Shown: piece after piece, positions 28,653 to 32,327 of the stretch
Position numbering within the stretch: position 1 is the stretch's first letter
Layout of the letters: the number at the start of each line of letters is the position of its first letter
Position numbers and translations under genes: made by a program
NCBI GenBank assembly: GCA_964487295.1
Contig: CAZAQL010000015.1
Span: 1 to 32,327, forward strand
Direction: 5' to 3'
DNA length: 32,327 nt
Source of the DNA: JAPEKQ01 sp964487295
GTDB taxonomy: Bacteria; Joyebacterota; Joyebacteria; Joyebacterales; Joyebacteraceae
The notes under the pieces: generated by a model
What the model was told of the DNA's origin: nothing
The model's input: only the letters and a program-made list of their open reading frames with translations
Database searches by the model: none

Positions 28653-30467
28653 ATGAGCCTCAGACACGTCATCGCGCCGTTCTCCGCCTGGGTCCGGGCC
28701 TTCACGAAGCCGTACACGGTCCCGGAAGCGAAGACCATGCGGCCCGGCGCCCCGCGCTACCGCGGCTGGCACATCAACGACACCGACCGGTGCGTCGGGT
28801 GCGGGACGTGCGCCGACATCTGTCAGAACGAGGCCATCGACATGGTCGTCGTGGATGCCCGGCCGTCCCGCGAGGAGTCGCAGAAGGGCGACTCGGGGCT
28901 GAGGCCCCGCGTCGACTACGGCCGTTGCTGCTGGTGCGCGCTCTGCGTCGACGTCTGCCCGTCGGGCTCGCTCGGCATGTCGAACGAGTACGTGTGGGTG
29001 GACAGTGACGCGGACGTCTTCCGCTACACCCCTGGAGTCGAGGCGAAGCCCTGGGACGAAAGCGAGCAGGGCTGGCGCAAGGAGGAGGGGTTCCACCTCT
29101 TCGACCCGAAGCGCGTGCCGATGCCGCACCTCGATCCGGTCGAGCGCGTGAAGAGCTGGGCCGAGGTCGTCATCGGCTACGCCGAGGAGGAGGCGCGCCG
29201 GGAGGCGTCGCGGTGCGTCCAGTGCGGCCTCTGCATCGCCGCCTGTCCGGCCCGGATGCACATTCCGGATTACATCGCGGCCATCCGTGACGGCGATGAC
29301 GCCGAGGCGGTCAGGATCATCTACGACAACAATCCGATGCCCGAGATGTGCGGCAAGGTCTGCACGCGCAACTGCGAGACGGTCTGCAGCGTGGGCGTGA
29401 GCGGCGAGCCGATCGCGATCCGCTGGCTCAAGCGGTACGCGACCGAGCGCTTCGACGATCTCAAGTCGGTCGTGAGCCTCGAGCGGTCGGACGTCGGCAT
29501 GGGGCACTCCGTGGCCGTCGTCGGGGGCGGCCCCTCGGGCTTCACGGCGGCGTACTACCTTGCCCTGCGCGGGTTCGCCGTGACGGTCTACGACGAGCTT
29601 CCCAGACTCGGCGGCGCGACGTACTTCGGAATCCCGAAGTACCGCTTCCCGCTCTCTTCGCTCGACAAGCAGGTCCAGCTCCTTGAGGACGCGGGCGCGC
29701 GCATCATCACGGACCACCGCGTGGAGGCCGACGAGTTCGCGCGGCTCAGACAGGAGTGTCTGGCGGTCTTCGTCGGCACGGGGCTCATGAAGCCGTACCG
29801 GCTCGGCACCCACGGTGAGGAGCTCCCGGGCGTCATCTTCGCGCTCGACTTCCTGCGAGACCATCACACCGGAGAACCGGTCGAGATCGGGGAGACGGTT
29901 GTCGTCGTCGGCGGCGGCAACGTCGCCATTGATGCGGCGAGACTCGCGCGCAGGCTCGGGGCCGACGTGACCATCTCGTATCGGCGGCGCGAGATCGATA
30001 TGCCGGCCGACGGGGAGGAGATCGAGGACGCCCGCGCCGAGGGCGTCGAGGTCGTCACCCAGAGCATTCCGCTCAGGGTCGAGGAGCGCGCGGGCGGCGG
30101 GCTCACGTACGTCTGGGGACCGGCCGAGATGATGCCGCCCGAGAGACCGGGCGCGCGCCCGCGTCCGAGGCTCATCGAGGGGGAGGAGCGCCCTCTGGAC
30201 GTCGACCGCGTCATCGTCGCGATTGGCCAGGGCCCCGACCTGTCGTGGATGGGCGACGAGACGGCCTCAGTGGTCGGCGACGAGCGCGGCTGGATCTCGA
30301 CGACCGAGTACGGAGAGACCGCCGTGGACGGCGTGTTCGCGGGAGGCGATCTGGTGAACCCGGTCGCGGACGCGATCTCGGCGATAGCGGATGGTCTGAG
30401 GTCCGTCGAGGGTGTTGTCCGCCGCGCGGAGACGAGCGACGGACGGCACGAGAGCTCGGAGCCCTGA
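28653..30467 (+). CDS. Fused NuoI-like ferredoxin and GltD/NfnB-like NAD(P)H oxidoreductase (MbxN fusion)
   Basis: A 604-residue fusion. Residues 1-125 resemble NuoI/MbxN, with two [4Fe-4S] motifs (Cys47, 50, 53, 57 and Cys92/93, 95, 98, 102). Residues about 165-600 resemble the small subunit of glutamate synthase or NfnB: N-terminal cluster ligands in Cys188-x2-Cys-x2-Cys-x3-Cys198 and Cys233-Cys245, an FAD-binding VAVVGGGPSGFTAAY, an NAD(P)-binding VVVVGGGNVAIDAAR followed by SYRRREIDMPA, and a closing FAD motif GVFAGGDLV. The protein would take or give electrons at NAD(P)H through FAD and a chain of clusters to the NuoB-like subunit. Separate NuoI and GltD-type proteins are common; the fusion at the end of an Mbx-like operon is not. 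The start lies 3 nt after the NuoD-like stop with AGAGG 6 nt upstream. Confidence 0.9.
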   Translation: MSLRHVIAPFSAWVRAFTKPYTVPEAKTMRPGAPRYRGWHINDTDRCVGCGTCADICQNEAIDMVVVDARPSREESQKGDSGLRPRVDYGRCCWCALCVDVCPSGSLGMSNEYVWVDSDADVFRYTPGVEAKPWDESEQGWRKEEGFHLFDPKRVPMPHLDPVERVKSWAEVVIGYAEEEARREASRCVQCGLCIAACPARMHIPDYIAAIRDGDDAEAVRIIYDNNPMPEMCGKVCTRNCETVCSVGVSGEPIAIRWLKRYATERFDDLKSVVSLERSDVGMGHSVAVVGGGPSGFTAAYYLALRGFAVTVYDELPRLGGATYFGIPKYRFPLSSLDKQVQLLEDAGARIITDHRVEADEFARLRQECLAVFVGTGLMKPYRLGTHGEELPGVIFALDFLRDHHTGEPVEIGETVVVVGGGNVAIDAARLARRLGADVTISYRRREIDMPADGEEIEDARAEGVEVVTQSIPLRVEERAGGGLTYVWGPAEMMPPERPGARPRPRLIEGEERPLDVDRVIVAIGQGPDLSWMGDETASVVGDERGWISTTEYGETAVDGVFAGGDLVNPVADAISAIADGLRSVEGVVRRAETSDGRHESSEP

Positions 30468-30473
30468 GCGTGA

Positions 30474-30542
30474 GGTGCGGAAGGGGACGGACCAGGGGTC
30501 TCGATCCCTGTCCCGCGATGCGCCGTCAGGCGCGCCCGCACC
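30474..30542 (+). other. Predicted three-way-junction RNA structure after the respiratory operon
   Basis: Outer stem GGTGCGG (30474-30480) pairs with CCGCACC (30536-30542). Inside are two hairpins: GGGAC...GTCCC (30484-30514, with a bulge and an inner AGGGG/TCCCT stem) and GCGCC-GTCA-GGCGC (30520-30533). No T run follows. It may end or stabilise the operon transcript; the cysS -35 box begins at the next base. Confidence 0.45.
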
Positions 30543-30571
30543 TTGACAGGCTCACACACCGGCACTACCCT
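30543..30571 (+). promoter_or_regulatory. Promoter-like site for cysS
   Basis: A perfect TTGACA (30543-30548), 17-bp spacer and a weak TACCCT (30566-30571), 52 nt before the cysS ATG. The weak -10 box lowers confidence. Confidence 0.45.
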
Positions 30572-30622
30572 CATCTGTACTCGGACCGTCAACAGAGGCC
30601 CCGCGAGGCCGGAGGAAACGTC

Positions 30623-32043
30623 ATGCTCAGGATCTACGATACGCTCGACGCGAGGAAGAAGGAGTTCGTCCCGGTCCACGAGGGCAAGGTCGGGATGTAC
30701 TTTTGCGGCATGACCGTGCAGTCCGAGCCGCACGTCGGCCACATGCGCGTCGCGGTCGTCTCCGACGTCTTCAGGCGCTACCTCAGGTACCGGGGCTACG
30801 ACGTGACGCTCATCATCAACTTCACGGACATCGACGACAAGATCATCGCGAAGGCGAGCGAGGAGGGCGTGACCTACCAGGAGATCGCCCAGCGCAACAT
30901 CGACCGGTTCATGGACTTCCTGGGTTTCCTGGGGGCCGAGCCCGCGGACCGCTATCCCCGCGCGACCGAGCACATCGCGGACATCATCGAGACCGTCAAG
31001 GCGCTGGTCGAAAAGGGGTATGCGTACGAGTCGGGTGGGGACGTCTACTTCGAGGTGGGGAAGTGGCCCAGCTACGGGAAGCTCTCGAAGAAGCGTCTGG
31101 AGGATCTCGTGGCCGGCGCCAGCGAACGCGTGGGTCTCGACGAGAAGAAGCGGAACCCCGAGGACTTCGCCCTCTGGAAGGCCGCGAAGGAGGGCGAGCC
31201 GGCGTGGGAGAGCCCGTGGGGGATGGGCCGTCCGGGATGGCACATCGAGTGCTCGTCGATGTCCACGAAGTATCTCGGCAACCACTACGATATCCACGGA
31301 GGCGGGACCGATCTGATCTTCCCGCATCNNNNNNNNNNCACGAGAACGAGATCGCGCAGTCCGAGGCGGCGACTGGGGAGTCGTACGTCAACCACTGGGT
31401 GCACCACGGGCACGTGCGCCTCGAGGGAGAGAAGATGTCCAAATCGACCGGCCACTACCGGTCGATGGCGGGGCTCGCGGAGAAGTACTCCTCGGACGTC
31501 GTGCGGTTCTTCCTGCTGTCGACGCACTACCGGTCCGTCATCGACTTCGCGGACGAGCGACTGGAGGAGGCGGCGGCATCGGTCGAACGCTTCGACAACC
31601 TCTTCCGGCGTCTCGAGCGCGCCGCGGGACCCGAGTCCGAGGCCGAGGAACTCGGGATGGCCGCTGAGCCGTCGGCCGCCATCGTCGAGCTCAAGGGAAG
31701 ATACCTCGACGCCATGGACGACGACCTGAACACGGCTCAGGCCACGGGCCACCTCTTCGAGATGGTCCGCGTGATCAACCAGGCCATCGAGGCGGGCGCC
31801 CCGCCGGAGCAGCTCCGCGCGGACCGAGCGGTCCTGCGCGAGGTTACGGGGATCCTCGGCCTGCTGGAGGGCATCGGGAAGGCCGATGAGGTCCCGCCCG
31901 AGGTCCAGCGAATGGCCGAGGAGCGAGCCGAGGCGCGGGCGGCAAAGGACTGGGCGCGCGCCGATGAGCTGCGCGACGCCATCGCAGAGGCCGGGTACGT
32001 CGTCGAGGACACACCGGACGGCCCGGTGGTCCACAGGGCCTAG
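30623..32043 (+). CDS. cysS: Cysteinyl-tRNA synthetase, interrupted by an assembly gap
   Basis: A class I aminoacyl-tRNA synthetase charging tRNA-Cys. Motifs present: zinc ligand and HIGH-type motif in MYFCGMTVQSEPHVGHMRV, INFTDIDDKII, zinc ligand Cys in WHIECSSMSTKYLG, DIHGGGTDLIFPH, then after the gap HENEIAQSEA, and the KMSKS loop GEKMSKSTG. The C-terminal tRNA-binding domain ends normally (RADELRDAIAEAGYVVEDTPDGP). Ten Ns at 31329-31338 fall exactly inside the conserved FPHHENE motif; the flanks fit that motif with no missing residue (about 469 residues in total), so the apparent frame change is an assembly artefact and not a frameshift. GGAGGA lies 6 nt before the ATG. An upstream extension of the frame to 30245 overlaps the previous gene and is rejected. 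Confidence 0.95.
31329..31338. other. Scaffold gap of 10 Ns inside cysS
   Basis: The base before the gap (c at 31328) and the cac after it suggest the two contigs abut or overlap by one base, because CAT plus CAC GAG gives the invariant PHHENE motif. The N count is therefore a placeholder. Confidence 0.9.
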
Positions 32044-32128
32044 CCCACAGGCGCGGAGACGGGCGGGCGACGCAAGGCCGCGACCTCAACCACATCACGC
32101 CTGGCCCACAGGCGCGGAGACGGGCGGG
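32043..32128. repeat. 25-bp direct repeat, two copies
   Basis: A perfect 25-bp sequence (beginning GCCCACAGGCGCGG and ending GACGGGCGGG) occurs at 32043-32067 and 32104-32128, separated by 36 nt. The first copy begins with the last base of the cysS stop codon. No inverted structure or insertion sequence is linked to it. Confidence 0.9.
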
Positions 32129-32183
32129 GGAGCGGTTCGCGCAAGAAACGCACCGGGAATCCTCCGCTGAGCGCTTTTTCGGT

Positions 32184-32212
32184 TGACACCCAACGGTTCC
32201 TCCCATAGAATA
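32184..32212 (+). promoter_or_regulatory. Sigma-70-type promoter for tRNA-Thr
   Basis: TTGACA (32184-32189), 17-bp spacer, TAGAAT (32207-32212), followed by a leader of about 60 nt before the tRNA. Both hexamers and the spacing equal those before the PEGA gene at 5485. Confidence 0.8.
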
Positions 32213-32278
32213 TAGCGTTTGTAGCTGGATGCAGCTTCGGAGGGAACCCTGTACGCCAGGGCTGTCTGCGACACCCGT

Positions 32279-32327
32279 GCTGGCGTAGCTCAATGGTAGA
32301 GCTCCTCACTTGTAATGAGGAGGTTGG
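32279..32327 (+). tRNA. tRNA-Thr (anticodon UGU), 3' end outside window
   Basis: Acceptor strand GCTGGCG (32279-32285), D stem GCTC/GAGC with loop AATGGTA, anticodon stem CCTCA/TGAGG with 7-nt loop CTTGTAA and anticodon TGT at 32311-32313, reading ACA threonine codons. The window ends just after the anticodon arm, so the T arm and the acceptor 3' strand are not visible. Confidence 0.9.

Noticed and set aside
19060..30467. Ordinary NADH:quinone complex I operon
   Set aside because: NuoA, NuoE, NuoF, NuoG and NuoL are missing, Mrp-type E, F, G and B subunits are present, and the NuoB tandem Cys pair is broken.
30245..30622. cysS start far upstream
   Set aside because: It overlaps the end of the flavoprotein gene; homology to CysS begins at the ATG at 30623, which has GGAGGA upstream.
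31325..31345. Genuine frameshift or pseudogene in cysS
   Set aside because: The frame change coincides exactly with the 10-N gap and both sides encode intact conserved motifs.

Overview
The window is about 32 kb of high-GC bacterial DNA (order of 65-70 % GC by eye), densely packed with genes. One 10-N scaffold gap suggests a draft or metagenome-derived assembly. Several traits point to an uncultured lineage of the FCB type (Eisenbacteria, Krumholzibacteriota or a similar phylum). A very long fibronectin-like secreted protein ends in a FlgD/T9SS-like C-terminal domain, there are PEGA and TPR lipoproteins, and PEP-CTERM cargo proteins occur with a PrsK/PrsR pair. This placement is inference; no rRNA is present.

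Layout. 1-1956: end of a membrane protein and a TPR lipoprotein. 2022-5458: a PrsK-like membrane histidine kinase and a PrsR-like response regulator, the pair that usually controls PEP-CTERM/exosortase genes; the regulator's AAA+ domain is visibly degenerate. 5552-11247: three exported proteins (PEGA protein, fibronectin lipoprotein, 942-residue surface protein). 11447-13264: two PEP-CTERM proteins with the same VPEPSTLLLL sorting signal. 13466-15281, minus strand: an oxidoreductase and a hexapeptide acyltransferase resembling the WlbA/WlbB pair of nucleotide-diacetamido-sugar synthesis. 15519-18115: an arylsulfotransferase-like exported protein and an M42 aminopeptidase.

18244-30467 is the most interesting part. 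A BtpA-family gene leads directly into eleven recognised genes for a membrane-bound, complex-I-related respiratory complex. Subunit order follows that of archaeal Mbx/MBS (membrane-bound sulfane sulfur reductase): Mrp-type E, F, G, D, B, C and D subunits, then NuoH-, NuoB-, NuoC-, NuoD- and NuoI-like subunits. Three fusions stand out: MbhE with MnhB, the two antiporter-like pumps H and H', and the NuoI-like ferredoxin subunit with a GltD/NfnB-like NAD(P)H flavoprotein. The NuoB-like subunit has only three cluster cysteines (the second of the tandem pair is Gly), and the NuoD-like subunit has only three of the four cysteines of a NiFe site. It is therefore probably neither a standard complex I nor a working hydrogenase. 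My reading is an MBS-like complex that exchanges electrons with NAD(P)H and/or ferredoxin, reduces a sulfur or disulfide-type acceptor, and pumps Na+ or H+.

30623-32327: cysS, interrupted only by the scaffold gap, then a 25-bp direct repeat, a consensus-like promoter and the first part of a tRNA-Thr(UGU) that runs off the window.
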